This document shows, in pieces, positions 47,652-57,385 of a stretch of 64,000 bases of DNA. The position numbers and the translations under genes were made by a program. The DNA comes from Bacteroidia bacterium. Lineage in GTDB: Bacteria > Bacteroidota > Bacteroidia > J057. The DNA is taken from the NCBI GenBank assembly GCA_030430575.1, contig JAUIKF010000024.1:1-64000 (forward strand). The letters are read 5' to 3'. The notes beneath the pieces were generated by a model that ran no database searches, was not told the origin of the DNA, and saw nothing but the letters and a program-made list of their open reading frames with translations. The number at the start of each line of letters is the position of its first letter. Position 1 is the stretch's first letter.

Positions 47652-48098
47652 CTACTCCTCCTCCCCAATCCCCGCCAGCCGATAATTCTTGACACCCATA
47701 GTCCCTATCTCGGTCATATACTTCCGCAAGATGCTATAATCGATGCCCTTGTCAGGCCACACCTCTAGCGCCACATCAGGTTCTTCTTCCTGATGTTGTT
47801 GGAGCAGTCCACGGAGTTGGTCAAAGGAAATGGCTGTTGCTTCCTGCTTGCCTACGATTTCGTAAGACACTTTTCCCTGACTGTCTAGATAGACGATAAA
47901 GGTTGGATCAGGATACTTCCCTGTCCCAGGCACGTCCACTTCTACGGTGGGTTCCCATTGGAAGGTGGTTGTGTCCTTAGCTGTAAGGGGCGTTTTTTGG
48001 TCGGTTGGTAGTTTCCCATGATCAATGAAATATATGCACGCCACTACGGCGATAAGGAAGGCCAATCCGATGAGAAGGAAGGTTTGTTGAGGTTTCAT
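47652..48098 (-). CDS. ExbD/TolR-like membrane protein, copy 2
   Basis: A 148-residue paralogue of the 46671 gene. One N-terminal membrane helix (FLLIGLAFLIAVVACIYF) precedes a linker and the same C-terminal domain (FIVYLDSQGKVSYEIVGKQEATAISFDQL...EIGTMGVKNYRLAGIG). The xisHI remnant lies between the paralogues, so a tandem duplication was split by insertion, or the pair arose around it. Confidence 0.75.
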   Translation of the reverse strand: MKPQQTFLLIGLAFLIAVVACIYFIDHGKLPTDQKTPLTAKDTTTFQWEPTVEVDVPGTGKYPDPTFIVYLDSQGKVSYEIVGKQEATAISFDQLRGLLQQHQEEEPDVALEVWPDKGIDYSILRKYMTEIGTMGVKNYRLAGIGEEE

Positions 48099-48147
48099 CT
48101 GTATTCGATTGGAAATCATACAAAAATTCCTGCTTCAATACAGGTTA

Positions 48148-48807
48148 TCAATAATTATCTACCTCAAATTTACGGTCAATAGAGGCTAAATCTACGTCGG
48201 GGTAGTTATATTTTTTCACCAATGTATCGAGCGAAGCTTCCTTTTTTTCTGGATCGAGAATCAAATGAATAAGGTCATCAATAGGCGTCAATTTCTCCTT
48301 TATCAATCCTTTCAAATCATCCATAAGGACCATTCCTAAGAATAACCCAACAGAGAATCCTTCCAGAAACCCCGCCTCAGGAATAGTGAATCGATGAATA
48401 TCTAATCGAAAAAGAAGCAATCTATTGTAAAGCCAGCGGATGTCCACAGGCTTTTTTAAATATCTTTTTCGCAGCTTTGGAAAATGCTTATTTACATTAT
48501 CCATAGCCATGTTGATCACTTCTTGATTTTGTTCGTATGGGCGTTCATTTAAGAATTCACCTTGCTCGAAATACTCAATTTGGCTGAGCTTGTTAACTTT
48601 TTCTTCATAGGTCAAAGATTCACTTGTCCCACGAATATTAGTCGTTATGATACGTTCTGGGTTCAATAGTTGACGAGGCTTCGCCAAGCCAAAGGCTTTT
48701 TGCATAGCCATCAAACGATCATACCTAACCTTTGCAGGTTTGGCATCCATGCCTTCCCAGGATTGCTTATATTCTACATACAGATGAAGTAAATCTTTGG
48801 CCGTCAT
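48148..48807 (-). CDS. Protein of unknown function
   Basis: A 219-residue mostly helical protein without signal peptide, though residues GFSVGLFLGMVLM near 150 could be a hydrophobic helix. It begins MTAKDLLHLYVEYKQSWEG. No motif is recognised. Its stop is 50 bp upstream of the ExbD copy 2 start, so the two may be expressed together. Confidence 0.5.
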   Translation of the reverse strand: MTAKDLLHLYVEYKQSWEGMDAKPAKVRYDRLMAMQKAFGLAKPRQLLNPERIITTNIRGTSESLTYEEKVNKLSQIEYFEQGEFLNERPYEQNQEVINMAMDNVNKHFPKLRKRYLKKPVDIRWLYNRLLLFRLDIHRFTIPEAGFLEGFSVGLFLGMVLMDDLKGLIKEKLTPIDDLIHLILDPEKKEASLDTLVKKYNYPDVDLASIDRKFEVDNY

Positions 48808-48831
48808 AGGCAATTGTCTTTTGATAAAGCC

Positions 48832-49833
48832 TCACTCCTTCATATCCAGCGCCACATCGATAATCATATCTTCCTGCCCCCCCACCATCTTGCGATGGCC
48901 CAGTTCTTCCAGAATCGCGCGCGTATCCAAACCGTAGCGCTTCGCTGCCTTCTCTGCATGAAGCAGAAAGCTAGAATAAACGCCAGCATAGCCCAGCGAA
49001 AGTGTCTCTCTGTCTACCCGTACAGGCCGTGCCTGCAAGGGCCGGATCAGGTCATCGGCGGCGTCCATGAGTTGGTAGAGGTCACATCCGTGGAGAGCGC
49101 CCATTTTGTTGAGGACGGCGATGAGGACTTCGAGGGGCGCGTTGCCTGCGCCTGCGCCCATGCCCGCGAGGGAAGCGTCGAGACGCGTCGCGCCGTGTTC
49201 CATGGCGACGACGGTATTGGCGACGCCGAGGGAGAGGTTGTGGTGGCAGTGGATGCCGATCTCGGTTTTCTCATCTAGGACTTCTTTGAAGGCTTGCATG
49301 CGCTCCACGACATCGCCCATCAGCAAGGCACCTGCTGAGTCGGTGACGTAGACGCAGTCTGCGCCGTAGGACTCCATGAGTTTGGCTTGCTGAGCAAGGC
49401 TTTTGGGATCGTTCATGTGGGCCATCATGAGGAAGCCGCCCACGTCCATGCCAAGCTTCTTCGCAGCTTCGATATGCTGGGCCGAGATATCGGCTTCGGT
49501 GCAGTGCGTCGCGATGCGGACGGACTTCACGCCCAGTTTATGTGCACGCTTCAGGTCCTCTATCGTCCCGATCCCTGGCAGAAGCAGCGTCGTCAGACGG
49601 GCGTGAGTGAGCCTTTCCTCCAACCCTTCCAGCCACTCCCAGTCGGTATGTGCACCAAAGCCGTAGTTGAAGCTGGAACCCGCCAGCCCATCGCCGTGGG
49701 CGACTTCTATGGCGTCTACACCCGCTTTGTCAAGGGCGATGGCGATCTCTTGGATCTGCTCTTTGGTGTATTGATGCTTGATGGCGTGCATGCCATCGCG
49801 AAGGGTTACATCTTGTATGTATAGATTTTTCAT
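48832..49833 (-). CDS. 4-hydroxy-2-oxovalerate aldolase
   Basis: A 333-residue DmpG/MhpE-type aldolase that splits 4-hydroxy-2-oxovalerate into pyruvate and acetaldehyde. It has an N-terminal TIM barrel with metal motif VTLRDGMHA and [16 protein letters not shown], and a C-terminal DmpG communication domain (~285-333). In known systems the acetaldehyde passes by channel to the dehydrogenase partner, which is encoded at 50320. Confidence 0.93.
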   Translation of the reverse strand: MKNLYIQDVTLRDGMHAIKHQYTKEQIQEIAIALDKAGVDAIEVAHGDGLAGSSFNYGFGAHTDWEWLEGLEERLTHARLTTLLLPGIGTIEDLKRAHKLGVKSVRIATHCTEADISAQHIEAAKKLGMDVGGFLMMAHMNDPKSLAQQAKLMESYGADCVYVTDSAGALLMGDVVERMQAFKEVLDEKTEIGIHCHHNLSLGVANTVVAMEHGATRLDASLAGMGAGAGNAPLEVLIAVLNKMGALHGCDLYQLMDAADDLIRPLQARPVRVDRETLSLGYAGVYSSFLLHAEKAAKRYGLDTRAILEELGHRKMVGGQEDMIIDVALDMKE

Positions 49834-49838
49834 AAGAA

Positions 49839-50310
49839 AAGTTCAAATTCAAACTCAAGCTCAAATTCAAAGTGATTGATAATCAGCGAAGAACAAAAGC
49901 TTGTTCAGTTATAGTAATTTCTTTTTGTTTTTGATAATTGTCGCAACAATTGCAATTAACTCTTCACACTCCTTCAGCAGTTCAATTCGCATGTCATTTT
50001 TACCATAATTCAGATACCTAAATATTTTCAAGGTAACTCTCGTTTCTTTCAACTCTTTAAGAACTATCGTATTCTTGTGGATCGCGTCCTTTACACTTTC
50101 AGCTCCTTGTGCTTCTCCATAATTTAATGCTGTACTTGTGCTGATCTAATAACTTGCCCCTTGAGGTGCTGACCTGAGTAATCTGAGGGTATGGTACTAG
50201 TATAAAGGATAATATCACCTGCAAACTCAACAAGCCTATCCTCCAAATCATATTTTTTCATAATGCCTTTCCTCTTTTTTGATCTTGAACTTGAGTTTGC
50301 GCTTGAACTT
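49839..50310. repeat. Inverted flanks around the four-helix-bundle pseudogene
   Basis: The left flank AAGTTCAAATTCAAACTCAAG (49839-) and the reverse complement of the right flank (50284-50310) agree at 18 of 21 bases. They enclose a broken four-helix-bundle gene with nothing else. The same arms without a gene occur at 16472-16538. Together they look like one mobile unit inserted between the aldolase and dehydrogenase. Confidence 0.55.
49909..50261 (-). pseudogene. Four-helix-bundle (23S rRNA IVS family) protein, frameshifted
   Basis: The first frame encodes MKKYDLEDRLVEFAGDIIL...GQHLKGQVIRSA. Then the other frame continues TSTALNYGEAQGAESVKDA...ETRVTLKIFRYLNYG to a stop at 49909. A single missing base near AGATCAG breaks it. 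When joined it is ~117 residues, normal for this family, which is also the fold of the DGR accessory Avd. It is independent of the DGR at 4-11 kb. Confidence 0.85.
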
Positions 50311-50319
50311 CCTCAGCAA

Positions 50320-51240
50320 TCAGTAATCAATAATTCTTTCCCCCGTCGCCAGCGCCGCTGACGTCATGATATCCAGATTGCCTGCATACTTCGGGAGGTA
50401 GTGCCCTGCGCCTTCTACTTGAAGCAAAACTGACGTTTTCAACCCGTGGCGATAGCCGAGGCCCTCGATGAAGACAGGCTTGTCTTCAGGGATTTCTTCG
50501 AATTGCACTTCCTGGTGCAGTTGGTAGCCGGGGACGTATTTTTGGACTTCGGCGACCATGTCATGGATGCTGGTGCGGATGGCGTCCTGGTCAGCGGATT
50601 CGCTAAGGGTGAAAACGGTATCGCGCATGACGAGGGGCGGCTCGGCGGGGTTCAGAATAATGATGGCTTTGCCTCGATCGGCGCCGCCGACTTTCTCTAT
50701 CGCCGAAGCCGTCGTCTCGGTAAACTCGTCAATATTGGCGCGGGTGCCGGGGCCAGCGGATTTGCTGGCGATGGAGGCGACGATCTCGCCGTAGTAGACC
50801 TTGGCGACGCGCGAGACGGCAGCGACCATGGGGATGGTGGCTTGGCCACCGCAGGTGACCATGTTGACATTTTTGACATCGATGTTGTCATCAAAATTCA
50901 CTGGTGGGACCAGATAAGGCCCTACCGCCGCAGGCGTAAGGTCGATGATGCGCTTGTCGGGATATTGCTGCACATAGCCCCAATTATACAGGTGCGCTTT
51001 GGCTGATGTCGCGTCAAATACGAGTTTGATGTCTTGCCATTCAGGCATTTCTATTAGGCCTGTGATGCCTTCGTGCGTGGTCTTGATGCCCATGCGCTGC
51101 GCGCGCGCCAGCCCATCAGAACTGGGGTCAATTCCGACCAGAACAGACATTTCCAATACGCTGGAAGTACGAATGATTTTAATCATCAGGTCGGTCCCAA
51201 TATTGCCAGGGCCGATGATGGCTACTTTTACTTTTCCCAT
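50320..51240 (-). CDS. Acetylating acetaldehyde dehydrogenase
   Basis: A 306-residue MhpF/DmpF-type enzyme that oxidises acetaldehyde to acetyl-CoA with NAD. Cofactor site [17 protein letters not shown] is at the N-terminus, the catalytic Cys is in [12 protein letters not shown], and [17 protein letters not shown] is near the partner-contact region. It is the natural partner of the aldolase at 48832, now 486 bp away because of the inserted four-helix-bundle unit. Confidence 0.94.
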   Translation of the reverse strand: MGKVKVAIIGPGNIGTDLMIKIIRTSSVLEMSVLVGIDPSSDGLARAQRMGIKTTHEGITGLIEMPEWQDIKLVFDATSAKAHLYNWGYVQQYPDKRIIDLTPAAVGPYLVPPVNFDDNIDVKNVNMVTCGGQATIPMVAAVSRVAKVYYGEIVASIASKSAGPGTRANIDEFTETTASAIEKVGGADRGKAIIILNPAEPPLVMRDTVFTLSESADQDAIRTSIHDMVAEVQKYVPGYQLHQEVQFEEIPEDKPVFIEGLGYRHGLKTSVLLQVEGAGHYLPKYAGNLDIMTSAALATGERIIDY

Positions 51241-51374
51241 ATATAGCAGTCGTGTTTTCTGGTGAAAATGGTGCTTACAAAAAGAAATAAGCGATGTGCT
51301 GTCAAATTAGACACTTATTATAGGTTAAACAAAAAGTGTTGTATCCCTATTCTATAGCTATAATTTCCCCAAAA

Positions 51375-52244
51375 ATGAATAAGCAACAAATTATCGCCAG
51401 TTTACTGATAGTCCTCATCATCGGAATGTTGATGGGAATAGCAGGCACTCAAGGTGGACAAACCATCAATGGGCTGCCCATTTTTTTGCTCTGTGTCGGA
51501 GCTGCGTTTATGATAAACTGGCTGGCCTTTTTGCCCGCATATCTCCTTCAAACGGAGAAGTTCTATGACCTTACAGGAAGTATTACCTATGTCTGTGTGA
51601 CAGGGATGGCGATTTTCCTCAGCAACGATGTGGACATGCGTTCCCTTTTATTGGCCAGTCTGGTTATGATCTGGACAGTTCGTCTTGGTACATTTCTTTT
51701 TCGGAGAATACAGAAATCGGGCAAGGATGACCGCTTTGATACCCTCAAACCGAGCTTCTTGAAATTTCTCAATGCCTGGAACCTTCAAGGGTTATGGGTG
51801 ATATTTACGGCTGCGCCTGCTTTGATCGCCATCACTACCAGCACGCGGATAGCTATGGGAATTTGGGGGATCTTTGGCCTGATCGTGTGGGGAGTAGGAT
51901 TTGGGATTGAAATTATCGCCGATCACCAAAAGAGCCAATTCCGCCGGAACCCTGAGAATAAGGGGAAATTTATACAAACAGGCCTGTGGTCCCGTTCTCG
52001 CCACCCCAATTATTTTGGCGAAATTGTCCTGTGGGTAGGCGTCACGCTTATCGCTGTTCCTGTTCTCCAAGGATGGCAATGGGTCGCGCTGGTTTCCCCC
52101 ATTTTTGTGACCATCCTCCTCACCCGCATCAGTGGGGTTCCGATGTTGGAAGAAAAGGCGGACAAGAAATGGGGTGGACAGGAGGCGTATGAGGCCTATA
52201 AGGCAAAAACGCCTGTCCTGATTCCCTGGCTCGGACGACGTTAG
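51375..52244 (+). CDS. DUF1295 membrane protein, steroid-reductase/ICMT fold
   Basis: A 289-residue protein with about 7 hydrophobic segments. The C-terminal part has SRHPNYFGEIVLWVG and GVPMLEEKADKKWGGQEAYEAYKAKTP, the conserved region of DUF1295, related to steroid 5-alpha-reductases and isoprenylcysteine methyltransferases. The substrate is unknown. The ATG at 51375 gives a better N-terminus than the frame's first ATG at 51336. Confidence 0.85.
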   Translation: MNKQQIIASLLIVLIIGMLMGIAGTQGGQTINGLPIFLLCVGAAFMINWLAFLPAYLLQTEKFYDLTGSITYVCVTGMAIFLSNDVDMRSLLLASLVMIWTVRLGTFLFRRIQKSGKDDRFDTLKPSFLKFLNAWNLQGLWVIFTAAPALIAITTSTRIAMGIWGIFGLIVWGVGFGIEIIADHQKSQFRRNPENKGKFIQTGLWSRSRHPNYFGEIVLWVGVTLIAVPVLQGWQWVALVSPIFVTILLTRISGVPMLEEKADKKWGGQEAYEAYKAKTPVLIPWLGRR

Positions 52245-52337
52245 GCACGATGAAACAATAAATCTATGTTGTTGTGAAGCTATTTTTGAATCTTAGTATC
52301 GTGTGCAAAAAGTTTTTATACATGACATACAGCTTGC

Positions 52338-52466
52338 TGTCATTTCGACCATCGGGAGAAATCTAACACGCCCTTCCGAATGGTTGTTTCCAGGCTTCTA
52401 GACCACATTGCTAGATTTCTCCTCCCTTCGGCGTTGCTCAGGACAGGCTCGACTCGTCGAAATGAC
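52338..52466. repeat. TGTCATTTCGACC repeat unit, copy 1
   Basis: About 130 bp flanked by TGTCATTTCGACC and GTCGAAATGACC, with GAGAAATCTAACACGCC and TAGACCACA...TAGATTTCTCC inside. A second copy is at 63721-63851. Both lie in spacers next to gene ends. The rest of the gap (52245-52504) holds no gene. Confidence 0.75.
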
Positions 52467-52504
52467 CTTTTAGAAAAGGTGTGAAAACTTTTTGCACACG
52501 ATAC

Positions 52505-54877
52505 TTAGTGGCGGCGCTTATGCCCAGAGAACTCCATGGCTTCGCCTTTGCCAAACCCATAGCTGAAGCCAAAGGTGATAAAGCGGCCCCGCTGTCGAAA
52601 ACTGTAGAGGTAGAAGTCAGGCTGGAAGGTATTGGATTCGCGGATGCGGGATGCAAAAATGTCCCTGATACTGAAGTTGAAAACGCCTCTGCCTTTCAGG
52701 ATTTTTTTGCGGAGGCCCATGTCTGCAAATAAGTTAGCCGAATTTACCCCTTGTACCGTTTTGACCTTTGACCGGTAACGACCTGTGACTTCGAAATCGA
52801 TATTTGCTGGAAGCTTCCATTTTGACGTCAATTTGCTGGACCATTGATTGGCCGTGAAGTCAAAAACGGTGTTTTCAAACGTGCCTATACGGCTGAAGTA
52901 GAGGAAATTGAAATCTCCATTGAGGGATAGCCAGTTGGCAGGGCTGTACTTACCGTTGACCTCGATACCCGTTGCATTATTGGTTCCCAGGTTGATGGGA
53001 ATGGTCGTGTTGACATCATTTTTGAAGGTGGAGACACGTTCTATTACCTCGGTGGTTTTTCGATAAAAAACGCCTGCATTGAAAGAGGCTTTTCCCAACG
53101 CAAAAATGCTCATCAGCTCGTATGAATCCGTAAATTCAGGCAGCAACTCGGGGTTGCCTGTGCGGACGCTAAAGTTGTTACGAATGTTAAAGAATGGATT
53201 CAAATCCCACAGCCTGGGGCGGTAAATGCGCCTGGAAAAGCCCGCCTGGAGGGAAAATGTTGGCGACACTTTGTAGGACGTATGTGCGCTGGGGAAGAAG
53301 TTGACAAAATTTTGGCTATTGGTCTCTTGCGTTGTAGCCAGTTCCGTTCTCAAATCTGTATGCTCTACCCTTGCCCCTATTTTTAGCCCCCATTTTTCCC
53401 CTTCATAAGCGCCTGTCGTATACACACCCAGCACATTTTGATGGTACTCAAAAACATTTGTGAGGCCCGGATCTACGACCCACTGCTCATCTAGCCAGTC
53501 ACTGACAGCAAAGTCATTGCTGACGTCATTCAGGAGGTACTGCGCGCCCGTCTCCATCGTCACCTTTTCCGAAAAAGGCTTTGTGTAATCCAGCTTAAAG
53601 GTGTATTTGGCTTCCTGAAAATTGGTGCGCGTTTGCTGAGACCTATCGTTGGCTTCACCGAAGATACTTGTGTTCTGGAACTCTGAACTTTGATCTTTCC
53701 CAAAGAAATTGCCCAAAGCGCTGAACAGCAAGTCGTGGTCCTTATGGTCTTTAAAATCCCTTTTATACTGAAGCTCATAGCGCCACTTGGGGTTGGTCGC
53801 CTGCGTCGTTTCAGTCCTATTCCACTCCGAAAGCACGGTTTCTGATTCGTCTAGCATCTGAAAATTGGTAGACGAAGGCTGGTCTTCAATTTCATAAGCA
53901 AAACTGCCAGAAAGCGTGAGGACATTGCGACGGTCGATATGGTAATCCGTTCCGAGAATGACATTATAAAATTGCTCATTGCGAAACTCATTCCCTTCGC
54001 TGAGGATGGAGGTTTGGGTGAGGAGGTTTTGGTTAATGTTCTTGGTTTTGTTGGGCAATTCTCTGTAACCCACGCCAAATTGACTGAATAGGTTAAACTT
54101 TTCCGTCCGGCGGTTGAGGCTCAGCCCAAAGCTGTGGTTATGAGGGGTGCCTGTATTGAGGGTAAAAGAACCATTCATCCCTTTGCGCTCCTCCTTTTTC
54201 AGGACGATATTGATAATGCCAGAAGTACCTTCCGCCTCGTATTTAGCGGAGGGATTGGTGATCACTTCGATCTTTTCGATCATGTCAGCGGTGATAGTGC
54301 CCAGCGCGTTTCCCTGCTCACTCGCCAGCACGGAAGGCTTCCCATTGATAAGGATTTGCACACCCTGGCTGCCGCGAAGGCTGATTTGTCCTTCGATATT
54401 GACATTGACAGATGGGACATTATTGAGTACTTCCAGCGCGCTAGCGCCTGTGCTACTGAGGTCCTTCCCTACATTAAACACCCGCTTATCTAGTCGGAAC
54501 TCCATTTGAGATTTTTCACTGGCGATGACCACCTCATCCATGGTCACGGCCTCCTCTACCAAGGTGAGCGTCCCTAAGTCTGCTTTTTTATCCGAAATAG
54601 TGAACTCCTTAATCGTCTGTAATTTGAACCCAATAAAGCTGACTTCGACATAGATGTTTTGCGACTTCGCCTTCAAGGAAAAATAGCCTTCTGCATTGGT
54701 CGTCGTGCCAGCGATCGTTTGCTTCGTCTCTGCATCAAATGCCATGACAGTGGCAAATTCGACGGGCTGTTGGCCTTTTTCCTCCACGACTTTGCCTGTC
54801 AGTTCCAGCGTTTGACTTTGGGCTAAGAAAGGGAGAGAAAATAGAAGGGAAAAAAAGAATAGGGAGGAGCTCTTCAT
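52505..54877 (-). CDS. TonB-dependent-receptor-like outer-membrane protein
   Basis: A 790-residue outer-membrane barrel. After a signal peptide (MKSSSLFFFSLLFSLPFLAQSQ) come a carboxypeptidase-regulatory-like beta sandwich (LTGKVVEEKGQQPVEFATV...TTTNAEGYFSLKA), a plug domain (EVLNNVPSVNVNIEGQISLRGSQGVQILINGKP...IEKIEVITNPSAKYEAEGTSGIINIVLKK) and a C-terminal outer-membrane barrel of the OMP_b-brl_3 type. The substrate is unknown, and no SusD-like partner is nearby. Confidence 0.9.
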   Translation of the reverse strand: MKSSSLFFFSLLFSLPFLAQSQTLELTGKVVEEKGQQPVEFATVMAFDAETKQTIAGTTTNAEGYFSLKAKSQNIYVEVSFIGFKLQTIKEFTISDKKADLGTLTLVEEAVTMDEVVIASEKSQMEFRLDKRVFNVGKDLSSTGASALEVLNNVPSVNVNIEGQISLRGSQGVQILINGKPSVLASEQGNALGTITADMIEKIEVITNPSAKYEAEGTSGIINIVLKKEERKGMNGSFTLNTGTPHNHSFGLSLNRRTEKFNLFSQFGVGYRELPNKTKNINQNLLTQTSILSEGNEFRNEQFYNVILGTDYHIDRRNVLTLSGSFAYEIEDQPSSTNFQMLDESETVLSEWNRTETTQATNPKWRYELQYKRDFKDHKDHDLLFSALGNFFGKDQSSEFQNTSIFGEANDRSQQTRTNFQEAKYTFKLDYTKPFSEKVTMETGAQYLLNDVSNDFAVSDWLDEQWVVDPGLTNVFEYHQNVLGVYTTGAYEGEKWGLKIGARVEHTDLRTELATTQETNSQNFVNFFPSAHTSYKVSPTFSLQAGFSRRIYRPRLWDLNPFFNIRNNFSVRTGNPELLPEFTDSYELMSIFALGKASFNAGVFYRKTTEVIERVSTFKNDVNTTIPINLGTNNATGIEVNGKYSPANWLSLNGDFNFLYFSRIGTFENTVFDFTANQWSSKLTSKWKLPANIDFEVTGRYRSKVKTVQGVNSANLFADMGLRKKILKGRGVFNFSIRDIFASRIRESNTFQPDFYLYSFRQRGRFITFGFSYGFGKGEAMEFSGHKRRH

Positions 54878-54925
54878 GATGGGAAAAAATGTTGTTATCT
54901 TTTGCAAAAAACCAATAACAGCCAA

Positions 54926-55244
54926 ATGACCATTGTTGTTACCTCACAAAGAAAGTCACCGCTTCTTATAGCGTGAAAAGAATTCTTTGAACAGCAGAAG
55001 TTTGCCGCCGAACGACACCTCTTGTATTCAACCATATAAGACATTTTAGATCAGATAAGCGTAAGAGAAATGGGCTTAAATGAACTTATATGCCTTATAT
55101 GGTTCGTCATTAGGCGCAAAAAACTCATAAGGAAATTGCGATAAACCTCAATTTGACAAGGCTAAGTATGTCGTTGATCTAGGGGAATCAGTAGTTGGGA
55201 GCATTCTATTTTTGTGAATGTAGGGGGATTGTTAAGTTTATAGG
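54926..55244. repeat. Spacer with CCATATAAG hairpin repeat, no gene
   Basis: The hairpin spans 55030-55104: AACCATATAAGACATTTTAG on the left and CTTATATGCCTTATATGGTT on the right. A sister unit is at 61985-62062. The rest of this 319-bp spacer upstream of the histidine kinase shows no gene or obvious promoter. Confidence 0.7.
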
Positions 55245-56276
55245 ATGCGAAATAATCTTCCCCGATTTTCTGTCAAAGAACTGATCTTCCAACTGGTGCT
55301 GCACCTGTTGGTATTTATCTTTTATTCCTTTGACAAAAAGCAGCCAACGATTGAAGTCCATCAAGTTGTATTCTTCATGAGCCTGGCCTTCTTTGCGTTT
55401 GTGATCAACTATTTCCTCCTTCCTCGATTTTACTACCGCAAAAAATACCTTCCCTTCTTTCTGGGAACCATATTGACCATTGTGGGCGCTATCGCGATGG
55501 AAGAATGGGTGCTGGAGCAAATTTATTTTCCCGATACCAGAGGTAAATATTTTCCTGGCATATTTCTGACATCTCTAGACATTCTTCCCGTCATCGCGAT
55601 TTTGTCGGGATTCAAATTTGCCTGGGATGCCCTGGGCAAGCAGCAGGAGGTAGACGAACTGAAAGATGCGATCAAGGAGAGTGAATTGCAGTTTTTGCGC
55701 TCACAGATTCACCCCCATTTTTTGTTTAACAACCTCAACAATCTTTACGCCTATGCCATCGAAAATTCGCCCAAGACGCCTCAGATTATCCTGGAATTGA
55801 GTGCGGTGCTGCGCTATATGTTGTATGAGTGTAAGGCCAAATTTGTGGAATTGAGGAAAGAAATCGAGCAATTGGAGAATTTCACCCGACTCAGCGAGTT
55901 GCAAATTGAGGAGCGGGGACAGGTACATTTTCAGACGCACAATATCCGTCCAGGGTATCAGATTGCCCCTTTGATCTTGATTGTCTTTATCGAAAATGCT
56001 TTTAAACACAGTCAATCCAGTCAATCCGAAAATATTCAGATTGACATAGACATTCGTTTGACAGAAGAAGAGAAGCTGGTATTTCGGTGTAAGAACAATT
56101 TTTTGCCTACCACCAATACTCAAAGCCTAGATAAAGGCTTGGGACTGGAAAATGTCAAAAAGCGGCTGAATTTGCTGTACCCCCAAGCCCACCAATTGAC
56201 GATCAACGAAGGTGAAAAAGAATATGAAGTGTTGTTATCCCTTCAACTGGAAAGAATTATTAATTTAGATCATTGA
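55245..56276 (+). CDS. LytS/YehU-type sensor histidine kinase
   Basis: A 343-residue membrane kinase. Four hydrophobic segments occupy ~15-125. The His_kinase domain has the phosphoacceptor His158 in SQIHPHFLFNNLNNLY. The N-box is in LILIVFIENAFKHS and the G-box in GLGLENVKKRLNLLYP. No extracellular sensor domain is seen. It forms a two-component pair with the LytTR regulator 22 bp downstream. Confidence 0.93.
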   Translation: MRNNLPRFSVKELIFQLVLHLLVFIFYSFDKKQPTIEVHQVVFFMSLAFFAFVINYFLLPRFYYRKKYLPFFLGTILTIVGAIAMEEWVLEQIYFPDTRGKYFPGIFLTSLDILPVIAILSGFKFAWDALGKQQEVDELKDAIKESELQFLRSQIHPHFLFNNLNNLYAYAIENSPKTPQIILELSAVLRYMLYECKAKFVELRKEIEQLENFTRLSELQIEERGQVHFQTHNIRPGYQIAPLILIVFIENAFKHSQSSQSENIQIDIDIRLTEEEKLVFRCKNNFLPTTNTQSLDKGLGLENVKKRLNLLYPQAHQLTINEGEKEYEVLLSLQLERIINLDH

Positions 56277-56298
56277 GGACTTTCGCAAAAAAAGAAGG

Positions 56299-57003
56299 AT
56301 GAATTGCATCATTATCGAGGACCAGCCGCCTGCTCAGCGCATCCTCAAGAAATACATTGACGATATAGGTAGCCTACACCTCAAGGGAGCATTCCCTGAT
56401 GCCATGAAAGCCATGGCCTTCCTAAAAGAAGAACCCATAGACCTGATCTTCCTCGATATTCATTTGCCGACCATTTCAGGCATTGACTTCCTGAAAGCGC
56501 TACCCAATCCCCCTCACATTATCCTGACAACCGCCTTTTCAGACTACGCCCTGGAAGGGTATGAACTGAATGTGGTAGACTATTTACTCAAGCCATTTTC
56601 ATTTCAGCGATTTGTAAAGGCAGTTTCAAAAGTGCCCCCAAAGCACCATCCGTCAGCGGCGCATGCCTCCCCTGAAGCAGACGCTCAGGTCCGTAAAGAA
56701 ATCTTCATCAAGTCTGGCCATGAATATATCCGCTTGGCACTTGACAACATATTGTACATCAAATCAGATGCAGACTATACGGAGCTGCATACACTTGGCC
56801 ACAAGTATTTATCCTCCGAATCGCTTCGCTACTGGTCAGCACACCTCAACGCCGATCAGTATGTGCAGATTCATAAGTCCTATATTGTCAATACGGGCCA
56901 TATTGAGAAGGTCTCGGGGAATCAGGTTTATTTAAGCCAAGAAGGGGTGCTCCCTATTGGAAGGGCATATAAGGATGCCTTTATCAATAATTATATCAAG
57001 TAG
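56299..57003 (+). CDS. LytTR-family response regulator
   Basis: A 234-residue regulator. The N-terminal receiver domain has acidic IIEDQP, phosphoacceptor Asp53 (FLDIHLPTISG) and Lys98 (LLKPF). The C-terminal LytTR DNA-binding domain begins near residue 135 (KEIFIKSGHEYIRLALDNILYIKSDADYTELHT...LPIGRAYKD). It is the partner of the preceding kinase. Targets are unknown; the neighbouring receptor gene is a candidate. Confidence 0.94.
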   Translation: MNCIIIEDQPPAQRILKKYIDDIGSLHLKGAFPDAMKAMAFLKEEPIDLIFLDIHLPTISGIDFLKALPNPPHIILTTAFSDYALEGYELNVVDYLLKPFSFQRFVKAVSKVPPKHHPSAAHASPEADAQVRKEIFIKSGHEYIRLALDNILYIKSDADYTELHTLGHKYLSSESLRYWSAHLNADQYVQIHKSYIVNTGHIEKVSGNQVYLSQEGVLPIGRAYKDAFINNYIK

Positions 57004-57033
57004 TGTTTTTTTAGGAGAATTTGGGATAAAAAA

Positions 57034-57065
57034 AAGCACTCACAGCAAAACCGCTGTAAGTGCTT
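57034..57065 (-). terminator. Terminator downstream of tRNA-Pro
   Basis: AAGCACT...ACAGC pairs with GCTGT...AGTGCTT. On the minus strand it is followed by a long T-run, so it terminates the tRNA-Ser and tRNA-Pro transcript. It also lies just after the lytTR stop on the other strand. Confidence 0.7.
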
Positions 57066-57076
57066 GATTCTCAGTG

Positions 57077-57151
57077 TCGAGGTGGCAGGATTCGAACCTG
57101 CGGCCCCCTGCTCCCAAAGCAGGTACACTAACCGGACTGTGCTACACCTCG
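57077..57151 (-). tRNA. tRNA-Pro(TGG)
   Basis: A 75-nt cloverleaf: acceptor CGAGGTG/CACCTCG with discriminator A, anticodon stem CCTGC/GCAGG with loop TTTGGGA, giving anticodon TGG. The T-arm is GCAGG-TTCGAAT-CCTGC. The CCA end is not encoded. The plus-strand open frame here is shadow. Confidence 0.96.
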
Positions 57152-57212
57152 ATAAAAAAAGAACCTTTTTTCTCTCTGAAAAAAGTAGCCAGTCAACACT
57201 GGCTAGTCTTGG

Positions 57213-57301
57213 CGGAGAGAGCGGGATTCGAACCCGCGGTACCCGTGATTAGGTACGACAGTTTAGCAAACTGTTGGTTTCAGCCACTCACCCATCTCTC
57301 C
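57213..57301 (-). tRNA. tRNA-Ser(GCT)
   Basis: An 89-nt class II tRNA: acceptor GGAGAGA/TCTCTCC, anticodon stem ACAGT/ACTGT with loop TTGCTAA, anticodon GCT. A long variable arm (GTACC...GGTAC) follows. The T-arm is GCGGG-TTCGAAT-CCCGC. It lies 61 bp from tRNA-Pro on the same strand, probably one transcript. Confidence 0.95.
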
Positions 57302-57385
57302 AAAACTTGGAGGCACAAAGTTAGTGATATTGATGAAGACTCCAAGCAATTTTGTGAAAAATTTCACCTCAAGTTGAGGTATTTT

